In this document: one piece after another, positions 23,818 to 38,200 of the stretch
How the letters are laid out: each line of letters begins with the position of its first letter
How positions within the stretch are numbered: the first letter of the stretch is position 1
Assembly (NCBI GenBank): GCA_017590115.1
Contig: JAGGNK010003335.1
Location: 1,984,001 to 2,048,000, forward strand
Origin: Montifringilla adamsi
Lineage: Eukaryota > Chordata > Aves > Passeriformes > Passeridae
DNA: 64,000 bases
Reading direction: 5' to 3'
Program-made: the position numbers and the translations under genes
Notes under the pieces: generated by a model
What the model saw: only the letters and a program-made list of their open reading frames with translations
What the model was told of the DNA's origin: nothing
The model's database searches: none

Positions 23818-26800
23818 GGCAAGAACAGTGCTGCACTGCAGGATGGGGGAAAGGAAACTTAAATCCTCACAGGAAAATGCAAAGGGGCTGTAAGAAAACC
23901 ACAGGAGCTGGCCTGCACCAGCCCTGGCTGTGTGTTAGACAGGTTGCAATCAATCCTTGATACTGTATGGAAAACTGGTTTTCACTAAAGCAGGCTGCAG
24001 TTTTGCCATGTAAAGCCCAGCAGCAGCTCAGCCCTGCCCAGGAAGGCACAGCCAGTGCCAGCTGTGGGACACAAGGACAGCAGAGTCACCAGGGCTGTGT
24101 CCAATTGATATGAGCCTGAAGTAAGGAATGTGGGGTTAATCCCTGCCCTTGTAACTCAGGATTTCTCCCTTGCTGCTCAGCCCTGCTGGCAAGGCACGGG
24201 CATAGTGTTTCAGGGTTTCTCTGCATTGCCTGAAGCCCTGTCAAAGGCTGCCTATTCCCCAAAAAACGGGAGACACGTGAGCCCTGCCACTCCAGGAATG
24301 TAACCAAACCCTATCACATAAACTTGGGAAGCAGTGCAAATGTTCAGCAAATGTAAATATCAGTGCAGCAGATGCAAAACATGATTTTAGCAATGGCACC
24401 TGTTAAATGTCCTCATGTTGGGTTCATCAGAAACACTGACAAATGCTGCAGCCAAAAATCTGAACAGTTCTCAGCGGCCCCAGCAGCACGGCCCAGGTGC
24501 ATTGGCACCCTGGAGACTGAGGTGGCAGAAAGTTACACAATAAAGCATGAAAACCCTGTTTTTCTATAGGAATCATACAAATTTGCCATTAATAAGAAAT
24601 TTTCTTGACAGAAGCACTGTGAAGGACAGTGGCTTTGGCAGAGATGCAGACCCAGTGTGCTGGGGAGGGCGGGGATGGCTGAATGTGGTCCTGCCCCCAG
24701 ACCCTGGGATTGCTCAAGCACAGAAGCTGGCTCTGCTCCATCACCCTCCTCTGCCAGCTCCCAGCTGCAAGCCACAGCGTGCTGCTTACCTTAGCTTGCC
24801 TTAAATTTTCCTTGTGGATGGCTGCACTACACCTTTGTGTAGGCTGATGATTTAGTGGTTGCCTGCTGGTATCAGAGGGAGAAGCATTTTTCCCTTCAGC
24901 GCTCGCTTTGTAAATCAATCATTAAATTATGTGCTACTTCATTCACCTTTTTTGGGACTATATCTGCCATAAGACACCTGCTGTGGTGACAACTGACAAA
25001 ATTTATGGAACCTGGGGAGAGGATGAGGGAAGAGAAGGAGGAGGACTCTTACTGTCTTTGCACATGCGACCTAGGGGCAGAAAGGCTCAGGCAGGGGCAC
25101 ACAAATGCTGTAGATTGAAGCTATTGAATCTTTCAGTAGCACAGTTCACTGCACAACTTTGCTGTGGCACCAGAACACAAGCACTTAAAGAGCAATCTTC
25201 AAAGCAGTAAAATGAGACATACCCAGCTGTGTTTCCATTCATATACATCAACAAGGAAACATGTAATTTTTACACTAATTCCACAGAGAAATCAAATAAT
25301 GAAAAGCTATCAAAAAACTAAGTAAAATTCTACAAACACTAGTGATCAAGAAAAATAAATCTAGTATTATTAATCTGTATCACTGAAACAGAAATGATTT
25401 AAAGCATCTTTGTAATGTCTCTTCAGTTTAATCTGTATCAGGTTTGGAGGAAATCACAATTGTATTGTCAAGATCAAAATATTCACCATCTTCTCCACAA
25501 AAATCTATTAAAAATTTCAAAAGCAATTTGGGCATGTTGGCAGAGTTGTTGACATCATACTCAAACAGGTACTGCCAACACTCAAATCTCATTATATTTT
25601 ATCTTTCTTTTTCAAGTCCTATTTTTTGTCCCCCCAGTAGTAACGTACAAGTTGCTTTCCTTGGAATCAGAATGAAGATTCCAGCAGATTCTTAAATGAG
25701 AAAACACGTTATCATCACTAACCGTAGCACAAACACAAAGCACAACTGCTCCTACACCTGACAGCACTGGAAGGAGGAGTGTGGAGTATCAGCATTAGAA
25801 GATAGATGAGTAAACCAAAGGTGGGAAAAAAGCAGATTACTGTTCAAGCAGAGTAATTTTGAAAGCTTTACTAGGGGCTTGGGATCTGAAAAGAAAACCA
25901 GAGAACAGAAATAACACATGGTTCTCTGTCCTTGTTCTGTGAAGTTTTTTTCATCAAGTTGTACTGAAAACAGAATAAAGCTTGTCTTCTTTCTTCCCTT
26001 CAGATCGGAACATTAATGTAAAATATTTTATTATTTTTACACCTTCTGCCACATTAGGTTACACTTCTACTCTTTATTTTTTTTTAAGTTGACTGCTAAT
26101 AAGACACTGGAGTGATGGTCCCAGAACCTGATATTTGCTGTTTATTCTCAGAATAGGAATAGCACTGAAAAGTTCCTCAAGTGGTCCAGCTTCACTCCTG
26201 CTCTGAAGAAATTGCTTCTTTGTACTTACAAAGGATATATCTCAGCTAAAACAATAGTAAAAATTGGCTTAACACTGAATGTGGGCCAAGGGTGTCATGC
26301 TTGATATTCTGGCAGAACGAAGAATTCACTTAAAGCCAGGGGCTTTGTTCCCCTCAACAGAATCAGCTCAGAGCAGGGCAGTGCTGATTTCTACTTCCCC
26401 TCTGCTCAGCTTACAGAAGGAAAATGGAAGCAGAATTTCCCAGAAAACAAACATGAAGAACAACACCTTGCCCCACCAGACAGTAACTTGGGGTCCTGAA
26501 ATAAAACTGGATAGACAAGGTTGTGCTTGGAGAGCAAGTCCTGCATCCTGAGAGGCCAGAGGAAGATTTTAATTGATTTGGTACCACTCAAGGCTACAGC
26601 TCTCTCCTTGCACGGTTACCTGGGAAATTCAAATGAGCTGGGACAAGGCAGAGCAGGAGAGTGGGGAAGAACTCTGACACATAGATCCCCAAACTTCTGC
26701 TGACCTTCACCTTAAATTTTAATAGAATACCAGAACTCAAAAAGTATATACTGGTATTCTTCAATAAAATAACTACTAATGTTAACTATTCACCAGTAAA

Positions 26801-29800
26801 GGTGTTGAGATGTTAGCCAGAACAAATGATTTAGCGGACTGTGAGGGAAAACACTGTGTAAACGTTGCTCCAAATGTGATGTGAACGTGTAGGATTCTTT
26901 GGGGAGTGAGTATAGTGCAGCTCACATTATCATTCCAGCACTTGGTGAAGAAGCCTCTTCATTATCCCCCCCCACACACAGAGATCTCCTCCTGAGCTAC
27001 CTGAAGAGCCAGGAATTGCCTGTCATGCTTTGCTGTCTCAATAGGCACGGATTGTCTATCACACTTCACCACCTTGGGCTGTTATTTCTTTGTGAAACAC
27101 AGTGCTCTTCTTTACATTTAGTTCTTATGATACTTTTAAATACCAGAATATAGAGGCTGATACTCCTCAAAAGACACTCAAAACCAGCAGACCTAAGATC
27201 CATTTTTTACAGTAATGTAAAATATATACATCACTGAAACTCAGTTTAGCCATCTGGAGTGCAGGAATAATAACATTTACTTTCCCCACAGTAAAATGCT
27301 TCTAAGCTAAATTAGCATTAACTATTATTCATCTAAATTCTGCAAAACAGTGACTCATAACCTTAACTTCAAGCATTATTTTTTTAAAAAATGACTAAGT
27401 AATTTCATTGAGCAGATAATAAAACTTTTGTCTTTCTTTTCAATTCCTCTGTCATTATTTACCAGATGCTAATTTAGCCTATTTACAGAAAAATCAAGTT
27501 ATTTTTTGGCTCCTCTGTGCTAGAATTAATCAGAAGCAGCATGATACCATGTTTAATTTCAATCACAGCAGCTATCGCTTTACAAATAAATAAAACTTAC
27601 AAAATTTTTTACTGCTCTTAAATCAGATGCTATTTTTTTTTTTTTTCTTAAGGAAAACAAAATTAACGATACCGGCTCCTACACAAACTTGTGTTTAATT
27701 ATGAGAGCACCACAGAATGTAGGCTTTTGCTCAATACAATCAAAGGGTATAAATAAACTGCATTTTCTTGAAAGAAATAGCAATAGCTGGGTCATCAAGA
27801 TGTACAGACGGTTAAGAATTAAAATACCCATAAGGAAACACAATCTGGGGGGTAGAGGAAGGAAAAAAAATGATTAAAAGAAATCTATCAACCTTAATGC
27901 AAGTGCTATGGAGTGGTACACAGAATTCCTTTTGCAGATCTGGGCCTCACTTATTTCAGTTTCAGTTGGAAAAGCTGGTTATCAATTTTCTAGCTAGACT
28001 TCGTGAGAGGACAGCAGAACTGGCCCCATCTGTCAGTCCTTGGCTGGGACACAGTGCTATTTGTTTTCCCAGCCCGTGCAGCAGATTGATGGTGCCAGGG
28101 AGACTCCGGGAAGTGGCGCCGGCTCCGCCGCCAAGGGCAGGCAGGGACGGACGGTCACATCCAGAGGATCCTGCACCAAGGGATGAGCAAGTGACAAATC
28201 TGCTCTGCCTCCTGCTTCCCCCACCCCTGCCTCATGGGAGGCTGATCTGACCTTCAGCCAGGGAACAGAGAACTTGCCTTCAAAGCTTCAGAGGTGTCCA
28301 AGAACACTTTCAGCTCGAGTTTTCTCTGGTTTTAAACCCATTCTGTCAAGGCGAGAGTTAGGGGGACAAACTGCTTTTGTCCTAAATATCTTGTGCTTAA
28401 AGACCTTCCCGTGCCCTCTTTCACACCAGCCTGCACAGGGAAGGGTGGCTTTGTACAGACCCAGCCGATCTGCACATCTGTTGGGAGAGTCTGGAGTTAG
28501 TGTTCAGTGACCCCAAGCCACACTTAAAGTTACCCAATGCACTGCACGGAGCCTGCAGTAACAAAGGCTCTGAGGAACACTCCTCCTCAGAAGAGTACAA
28601 TTTTATTATTCACGACAAGTATTGGTGGCAATACGTACTAGATTCCTCCAAAATACTGAATGCTTCAAGATACTGTAAATTTCACAAAAGAAAATAAAAC
28701 TATTTCCAGTTACTGTCACAGCTGTTTTTTATAAACTTCTCCCCTGCTGCAGAAAAGTTTAGACAGACTATGATAAATGCTCCCTTTCCTGACTTTACTG
28801 ACATGTGCATTTCTAACCAACTTCAGAACAGCACACATGGACAATTTTCAAGAATGGGCCTGGGGTAAAACTCTGAAGAAACACATGAAATAAGCAAGCT
28901 AAAAAGTAGGGGAAATATGCTCATCGTTTCTGTCAGCTGATTGTAATATTATTTACTTTTAGTACATCACAAAGTATTATGTGGATATGACTAAAGAGCA
29001 TCTAGTAGCACACAACAAAAAGCAGGGGAAATAAATCAGTAAAATCTATAGAGAAATCAGTTCAATTTGTACATATTTGTACACAAAAACACAATGAGCA
29101 AGCTAGAGACATGTAAAATATAATTCTGTCTACAAATTTGGCCTTTTCGTAATCTGCAGCCCAAACTCTATTATGATCTTGCCATTTCAATCCAGACCTT
29201 TGACTTCCACAAAAAGGCTTTAGGGAAAAACTGCTTATATTTAGAAAAAGCTTTGAAAGGTAAAACTACCATAGAATAACATTATCTTTATCTTAGCAGA
29301 CTAGTCAGAGTTCAAACTGAAATGGCATTTCATGCTCAGCAATAATGTCTCTATTCGTAAATGGCACGTGGGGCATTTATACAACTGAAAACCAGGGATT
29401 AATGACTGCAGGAGTCCCAGTGCTTGAGCTGACAGAGGGGATATTTTCATGGAGGTGACACACACAGGTTTCAGAGGCCTCCCCAGCCCAGAGCTGGCAC
29501 TGATAAATCGCGTGACTTTCTAAAGACTGAGCGCACACTGCACGTTGGCATAAATCACATCTAACAAAGGACACCCCAGCAGAGGGGGCTGGAAAGAAGC
29601 CCCACAGTCCTACAGACCCTGCAAGTGAGGAAAGAACATCTAGGATTGGCGTTTTCCTTCAGCCAAGAAAGGACATGACTGGTTTTAAATTTCCAGCCGA
29701 AGGAAACAAAGCTTCACCCTTACCTTCCACACAACGGCAAACCTTCCCCTTTCCCTACCAGTACTGTGTGCCTGAGCACTGGAACTGCAACCTGCTGAGG

Positions 29801-32800
29801 AGTGAGTGCTCCAAAGAGCCAAACTGCTTTCAAAACCATTCTCCTGCCCTCTGATGAGTGACTCTTTCATCAGAAGATTTTCATGAGCAATGTTACTAAG
29901 CCAAGTGAAAGACTGAATTTCTGCTACCTCCAAACTCCCAAATCTTAACATTTGGTGTTTGAGGCCTGTTTTGCCTTGCAAGAAATTATTAAATCTTTTG
30001 TCTCTGAAAACAGAAAGAATTGAGGTCATACAGTAAAACTGAATCTAAAAAAAATTCAGAAATTTTGGCTAACAGCATTCACACAGGTGCTTACTGGTGA
30101 CCTACTCTATTCAGTAATTTACTCACGTGTCAAACCCCTGAACACTCAACTAAAGAAACTGCTTTTTACAGCTATAAAAAATATTGACGATTCCAGAGTC
30201 ACCACTATACTCAAGAAAAAGCAAGGTGTGCAGTACATGCAGCCATTACCTCTTTTGCAAACTGCTCTGGGATTGTCAGAGTATGCAAGTTGTAGCACTC
30301 AGCAGAAACTCTTAATGGAGAGCATTTAAAACAAAATCTGCTGAAAGTATGTAAAGGATAGCTTACAGCTGAAAAATGGAAATATGTTAAGGGAACTGAT
30401 ATTCCTAAGCTTTGGGTCCTGAGCTTTGGTTTGGACCTTTCTATTAGCAAAGGCAAAGATCTCTGCTTAGAATAAGACTCCATACTCAAAAGATAACAAA
30501 TAAGATCGATTTTATGAAGGCAACACAAGGCCTTGTGCTGCCCCATCCCTGTGAAATGATTCATCAGTGACCCACACTGGTCCCAGGCAAAGGCACCCAC
30601 TGGGCAAACTGGAAACCCAAGGTCCCAGCAGCAGAGTTGCCAGAGCAGGGTTTGCAGAACAACCCACAACTTGTAGTTCTTGCTTCTCCTGTGACACTAG
30701 GGCCCTGGAAAAAGAGTGCCAGAATGAACCTAGGGATTGCATAGATTGTTCTGGCAGGCTGCACTGCCTGGTGACCTGAACCCTCAGCTGCACTGCACTG
30801 GAACTGCTCACCTCAAAACTCCACCACCCTGCTAACAGTAGCTGCTCAAAGGTCTCCTCCTTCAGACCTGAGTTGAAATGCAGGTTGGCATGCTGACAGC
30901 TTTGAAATGGTATCCAGGAATTCCAAATTCATTGAAACAGTGAATTCTGTACTAAATATTGGCTTCTCAAACCATGGGCAACATAGGAGTCTTTACACTG
31001 AAACACACAGACAAGCAAAGCAGAGAAAACTCCCATTGCTAAGGTACCTGCTGTATATTTGTTACTCCAGGAGTGCCAAAGCAGTGTTAAGCAAATTGCA
31101 CTGTGTTTAAAAGCCTTTTTCTGTTCTAGCTGTTTACAGTTTTCTAATGGTAAATATGGGAAAAAAGATGAATGATTTATGAATGTTCAGTGTAAAAAGT
31201 CAAACAACATATTAAAACAATGCTTCATAGCATGGAGAAATGGAGTTAAGCAGACTGCTTTCAGGTTGGTTTTTATAGACAAGAAATGCATAGATTTTTG
31301 ACAGGAGAAAAAAATTTAAAGATGAAGAGAATGGTGTTAAATGTTGTTAAAACCTTTATTTGGCCTAGAGGAAAAGATAAAACTCATTCTGTCAGATATC
31401 TAAGAGAAAAAATCTAAAGAGATGAAAGCCACAGCTTTTTAACTTAAGTAATTCCCCTTTACAAATATTCTCAGATGAGATTGAGTGAAACCCTCCACTG
31501 AGCTACATCCTGAAAACAAAACTATTTCCAGTCTCTCTGTTAATATGAAAGTGAGCAGTGCTGGTCAAGTGACAGAAGAACAGTGGAGGAGTAGGATGGA
31601 TCCTGCTCTTTTCCTGAACATCTCTGAATTCCCTGCTCCCAGGGACAGCAGCCCCTTCCCTTCCTTGCTGCAGGTCTAATGGATGGCACTTGCCCACGGC
31701 TGCTCAGGCAATTGCCCTGACCCAGTTGTGCAAGGAAATAACGAGCCCCTCAATTAACTAAGGAGTGTCACAAGGACAGAAGAAAAAATTGGCTCAGGGA
31801 GCACATCAGCAGCTGGAGGAGCATCCTCAGGTGGTGCTCAAGGAGAATGTACATTTTAATTTGTAGCCCATTTACTGCAATAGGACAGAAGTTTAGGACA
31901 TGCCATGGAGGACAAGATGGCAATCCAAGCAAAGAAAGGGAAAACAAGTTTTCTGTATTTCTGAGAACAAATAGCTGTCTCTACCACCACATCATTGTTT
32001 TACTATTACCAGCTAATACAGCAGCAGACTGAAAGTGCAGCTGCGGTCCACAGAATATTTGGCATTTCTGGCCCAAGTATAATCCCTCAAGTAATGAAAA
32101 ACCTATTTCTATTTCTGCATCCTCGCTGCTCTTCATACTGAAGAGGCTGCGTCTGTCTCCCATTTATTGAAGCTTATTCTTCATCTAGACAGCCAGAGCT
32201 GGTTTGTATTAGAAATTAGGTTTTAAATCACTATTTTTCTATTATTTGTTTTAGGATTTTCAGGAAGCCTCCAGAGGTGCAGAAAAATTCTTCTGGTTGG
32301 AAAAGACTAATACCGTTCATGAACCAAGCACCAGATCCCTAAACACTTGTATAAGAACTTTGATGTTTTAAGGTTCAGATTCTGGCCATGAAGACAACAT
32401 GAAAAGAGTTAAAATTACATGAAAATGTTTTTTAAAAAAAGTCAAACTCCCCCTGCAAGAGTATGACTAATCAGATCTCTGAGCTTTTTTAATGAGCAGA
32501 CTCCATTATGGTCTCTCTTTTCTCATGTGCTTGGACTTTTGTGTATCAGTGATTAACAGAGTCTCATGATGTAAAAGGGGACATGTATGAAGAAAGAAAC
32601 AACAGGTAAAATAAATTTTTGGCTCAATAAATCATATGAGCCTAAATTGCATATCTTTTCTCTTGCTGCCCCCTGCTACCTTGTGGCCAGTTTTAACAGG
32701 ATTCTCTATTTTCAGGTCCCATCTCTGCACTGCATTCTCACCAACATGCACAGGTCTCTCCTTGGAGAAGGCTCGGATGCTAAAGGCACAGTGACCCAGC

Positions 32801-34352
32801 ACCATGAGGTACGTGGGGCTCTGGTGCTCCATTTCCCAGCTCTGGTCATTTTAGTGCGCCTGCTGTGAAATTGCTTCTCTTCTCTTTCAGTCTGAGCTTC
32901 TTTTGCATTTTCCACAGACCAGCAAAAATGTCACAAGTTCATATCTACTCTTATATTACCTTGGGATACTTGCTGTGTACTTCTGACATTTTCCTAGCAT
33001 TCATTAATTTTCTCAGCATATCAAGCACTATTTACCTCTCTTTTAAAGCTTTTAATAACTGAACACAGAAATCCTCTAGTGACAGTACAGTCTGACAGAA
33101 GGAGTATCTTCCTTCTGCAAAAGGAAATATTACCCTCACAACTCCAATTCCAACTGTCAGGAGCAAAACCTGAGTTTGTTGACAACCTACCTGCCTTGGA
33201 TTGAACCAGCTCCCCTGGAATTACAGACAGGTTTCATGGCTTCCATATTTAGGAGGCAACGCTGTAGCAAAAAGATCTCAATTGAGAAATGAAATCTCTT
33301 GATGGTTTTCTAGTCACTGGGAGTACAATTGCACATAATTCAGTTTTCTATCTGAAGTTGGGTCCTGAGCAGCAGCAGTGGATCCCTGGCATTCTGCTGC
33401 AGCCAGCATGGATGGAGACCTCTGAGCAGCCGTTGCACTCCCAGCTCATCCCTCACCCTCTGGTCCCTGCATTAGAGACCTGCAGCCACCTGCACCTCGC
33501 AGAAGGTGGGAAGCCTCTTGCAGGAGAAGTGAATTGAAAGCAGAAGATGCAAATATACAGAAAATACAAAAGAGCACTGCAGGAATAGTGCACTACACCC
33601 AAATTTAAACAAAACAACTGTTAACATGCAGGGATGAGCACCATCTGTGGAACAGACTGTCTGACCTTTCCAAGAGCCTTGTCTACTCCAGGCTGACTCC
33701 TGCAAGGCAAGCGAGGTGCCACAGACACAGAGACACCTTGTTATGCAGCACGTGGGGAACCTGCTCTGCCACACTGGCAGCAGCTTGTGGAAACATTTTC
33801 TATTCTGTGCTTTTCTCAGAAAGTGTTTAGTAAGAAAAATGTTGGAGGAAATCAGCTGATCAACCAACCAGCAAATTAAAATAAAGCTTGAAATTCAATT
33901 AACTGCAGCACTGTTATGCATTATGTATAGTACATTTTAAAAATTAAATATGACACAGAGGGATAAATCTGGACACCCCAGAGAAGAAAACAAACTAAAC
34001 CTAGAGCATATTTACAGTTTTAGGTAAGGTTATGTAAGATCAACATTAGAGAATGAAATTCCTTTTCCATTAATAAACTGCATTAATACAAATGCCTGCT
34101 TTTCCTAGTAATTATTTAGTAATAGCCAAGATAAAGACATTAAGAGTGTTTTATAATCACACAGTGGGGTTCAATACTGATTCTCTCATTATCAAATCTG
34201 CTCAACATACAAGTAAAACATGATTTTTCTACCAACTACATTCTTCACTTTGGCATTGCAATCCAAGCTTCAGATGTCAGAAATGATTATGGGAAATTCA
34301 GAGTTTGCTGACTATAAAGTATACATGCACCAGTCCAAAAGGGAGCCTCTGC

Positions 34353-34814
34353 TTTCTATGCACATTGCTCTACTAAATAAAATAATTTTTGGCCTGTCTC
34401 TACCCATTCAAAGCAGCCTGTTGGAACCTCCAGATCATGAAGAAGATAAAGCCACACACAATCTCTGTCCTTGGAGGTCTTCAAGAGCAGAATGGACATA
34501 AGAGATGACCCATTTGAAGCAGAAGAGGAATCCAGAGGTCCCTTCCAAAACAAATCATCCTATAACCTTGCAAACCCAAATGTGGAGTGCAAAATTTGTC
34601 CTGGGGGTCAGACAGGTTGTCACAGAAGATGTCATTTTTCTTGTTTATAGCTACAAGGCTATCTTCTAAGGAATTAATAACAAGGCACAACATCACACAC
34701 ATTTGGTGTATTAGCTGTTCAAACTGTCTGACCTTGGCAAGTCAATGACTTTATTACTGGACATACAGAATATATATGATGGCTGGGATCTGAGTAGTGA
34801 CATGAGAAGGCAGG
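34353..34814. repeat. First copy of a 461-bp tandem duplication
   Basis: This block recurs directly downstream at 34815-35275. The copies differ by a few substitutions near the start (CTCTACTAAATAAA against CTGTAATAAATAAA) and by one base in GGCCTGTC/GGCTGTC. The rest appears identical. It includes a CR1-like 3' fragment at 34463-34567. Confidence 0.9.
34463..34567 (+). mobile_element. Old CR1 3' fragment inside the duplication (second copy 34924-35028)
   Basis: CTTGGAGGTCTTCAAGAGCA and CCAGAGGTCCCTTCCAAAAC followed by AAATCATCCTATAACC match the avian CR1 3' layout in sense orientation, with considerable divergence. The duplication carried it along at 34924-35028. Confidence 0.5.
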
Positions 34815-35275
34815 TTTCTATGCACATTGCTGTAATAAATAAAATAATTTTTGGCTGTCTCTACCCATTCAAAGCAGCCTGTTGGAACCTCCAGATCATG
34901 AAGAAGATAAAGCCACACACAATCTCTGTCCTTGGAGGTCTTCAAGAGCAGAATGGACATAAGAGATGACCCATTTGAAGCAGAAGAGGAATCCAGAGGT
35001 CCCTTCCAAAACAAATCATCCTATAACCTTGCAAACCCAAATGTGGAGTGCAAAATTTGTCCTGGGGGTCAGACAGGTTGTCACAGAAGATGTCATTTTT
35101 CTTGTTTATAGCTACAAGGCTATCTTCTAAGGAATTAATAACAAGGCACAACATCACACACATTTGGTGTATTAGCTGTTCAAACTGTCTGACCTTGGCA
35201 AGTCAATGACTTTATTACTGGACATACAGAATATATATGATGGCTGGGATCTGAGTAGTGACATGAGAAGGCAGG
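34815..35275. repeat. Second copy of the 461-bp tandem duplication
   Basis: The copy ends at GAGAAGGCAGGT, the same sequence that joins the two units at 34815. This places the breakpoints cleanly. Short minus-strand open frames occur in both copies only because the sequence is duplicated. Confidence 0.9.
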
Positions 35276-38200
35276 TCAAAGTCTGATGCAAGACTACATG
35301 AAATTAAACCCTGAATAAGCAAAAGCTGAAATAAACCTGAAAACTGTTTCTTGAACAGCTTTTAACACACTGTGCTCAATTCATCCCATTATATTATATG
35401 GTGAGTAAAGTTTTCTGTGATATGTCATTTCTCTTCCAATTTGTTCAACTTCTTTTGCTCCATAAGTTCCCTACTTTGTTACCCTGTCTTATTATTTTCA
35501 CAAACTGAATTTAATTCCAATTTTTTATTTTGTCTTCCTTCAAGTTCCTTTAGTATTCCTTGAATATTCTCTTGTCTCTGTAGTACACTTAAGTATTTTT
35601 TATTTGTGTGGGGGTTTTTTCATGACATTCATAATGCTGCTTTAAGAGCTACATTAGCCACACTTACAAAATCCATGTCAAATCTTTCAAGACTCTATGA
35701 ACCCACAGAGCAATAATTCGATTCCTAAAGGCAAATATGTACTGCTATACTTAAATAAATAAAATCCATAAGCATACTGAGTGCAAAACAACACAGTGAG
35801 TCAACAAAGAAACAAATAATCAATATAAATGAATCTATAAATGATCAACTGGTATCTCAATCTAAATAATGGCTAACAGAGCAATGCTTCCCTAGGAAGA
35901 AATGAGACATTTTACAGTGGTATTGAACATTGACTTTTCAGAGAGAATGACCACAGGTTTATTTGACAGGTATCTCTGACTTGGCATTATGTTAGCAAAA
36001 TTTAATCTTCAATATCCCTTATGCTTACCCTTTCCCTGAAAAATGGCCTCATCTCAGTTTGTTGGGCTGGGTTATAAAGCATGTCTCACTAAAATATCTC
36101 AACATTTTTTCATCATTTGCCCCCCGGCTTCCTGCAAGTCTCATTCTGCATCTACTTATCTCTGCTATCTCTTTGCCCTGACAAAGCTGTGATTCTGGGA
36201 TTAAACCCCAGACCACTAAAACACTCCTAATATTAGGTATTTGCACTGATCAAACTGAGAATAGGCTCTGTCACACAGCCATCATGAAATCCAGCATATT
36301 TTCTAGGTTGTGCATGGGAAGATGGCAAGGGCATGTGAAGTACAACCTGTACTTCACAACTGAGAGACAAAAGAGAAGGCACCTCTGAGGAAGCCATTCT
36401 TGCAGCTATGATTCAAAACCCCAACATTTCTGTTATATAAATAATGACTATACTAATAAATTACTAATTGTAAACAGCATCTCTCTGTAGTGTCTGGGTT
36501 GGCCATTTCTTTCCTGTCACATCACACTGCTCCTTTCTGTAGCACTAACCTTGGCCAAGCAATGTTCTGAGCAGTGCAGGCACAGCCAGGACAGCGAGCA
36601 CTGATGAGGCAGTTGTGTTTCTTTACTCAAGTTGAAAGCAATATATTTTAACAGCTCCTGGGGAGCACTACCAGCATGTGTGAAAAACCTTTCCTCAGAC
36701 CCATCCTAGATTGTGCTGTGCAATTTGCATTAACAACCCAAAACGTGCCCTGAAAACACAACTCCAGTAACACATGGAAGAAAACATTCTGTGATCCTCT
36801 CTGTCCCCTGTCTCCTGCCAAGGCTTCAGAGTATGTTCAGCCTGGTAGCTGAGCAAGAAAGGTTTTCAACTGCAAGAGCTGAACTGAGCACATGACAGCA
36901 CTTTGGGAGTCATGGGAACATTGGTCTCACTCCAGTTCCAAGTGCTGAGTTTCATGGTATGAAAATGTCCCACAGGAATAGAACTGCCCCGGCTGTGAGC
37001 CTGCCCCTCCACACTGAAACCTCCTCCTCTCCTTCTCCCCGAGACCTCTGCTAGGCAAAACAATAGTACATTGGCTTTTCCTGGAACAGATCTGTGGATC
37101 AAGCTTTGGCTTTTGACTCAGGAAAAGCCCAGGAAAACTATATCCACGGAATTTCATGTCAGAGTCCTCCTGTTCTTTGTGACATGAAGCACAAAGTGCA
37201 GCTGGAGCAGTTTGTCTCCAGGAGAAGTGTCTTGGTAACATAATGAATCTCACACCTTTGGACTGTGGAATAGGGAAGGGACACTTGCTAGGCTAAAAAG
37301 CCACACCTGAATTTCCTGGACACAGGCACCAAAATTCCCAATCCTAGCATCTATTTTTTTAATGGAATGAAGCCAGATGCTTTTTCCTAAAACTCCTCAG
37401 AGGTAGCATCAGACAAGCTCATTGAGCTACTACCACGCTTTTCTCACTCAGATTGACTGATAGCAGTCAATAAGAATCACTGAATGTGTGACATTTAAAA
37501 TATGACAGGCATATTCTAAAATTTAATTATTGCCCCTAACTGACACCTATTTTCAATGCAAATTTAAGAACAGAACCTTCTGTCATCAGCTAATCTTGCA
37601 AGATGCAGCATTCCCTTGGTTTACATTGATTTCAAGTGAATCTGATCACAGTGATTGGCAGCCAGATGCCCTCTGCCTCTCAGAGGTTCCAGCTTTGCAT
37701 GATTTTCCCTTTTCCAGTCTTGCTTTCCAAAATGTCTAGCAAGTTTGATTTCAGTGAAGTCTGGACAAGACAAAGGCTGTGGTTTTCTGACTGCACAAGT
37801 AATAAACAAATGCAAGATAAAAAAATCAAATGAAATGGAAGCTCCTGATTGTAAAGTACAACTCAGAGAAAGAGAGAAAAAAAAATCAGTGGGTACATTA
37901 GACAGGCACTTCAGCAACCTATTTTAGTCATCTGTGGAATCAGAGTCAAAAAGACAACCTGACAGGAGTAGAAGAACTTACAAACATGAATGAACAACAA
38001 ACTTCATCCAAGCACTTACATGAGCAAAAAACGGACTGGGAAGAAATGTGGGAATGAAGGATAGAATTTTATGCAAACTGTACCATGTACAGATATTTGA
38101 TCCAAAGATGAGACTTCTACTTCCAAGTCAGAAATCCTTCTAGATTTTTTTGTCTGACTCTCATAGAAACAAAGGAATACTTCTGTAGTACAAGTGGAAA

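Noticed and set aside
32280..32345. Short CR1-like text (TCTGGTTGGAAAAGAC)
   Set aside because: Only one short block resembles CR1, without the following characteristic order of motifs.
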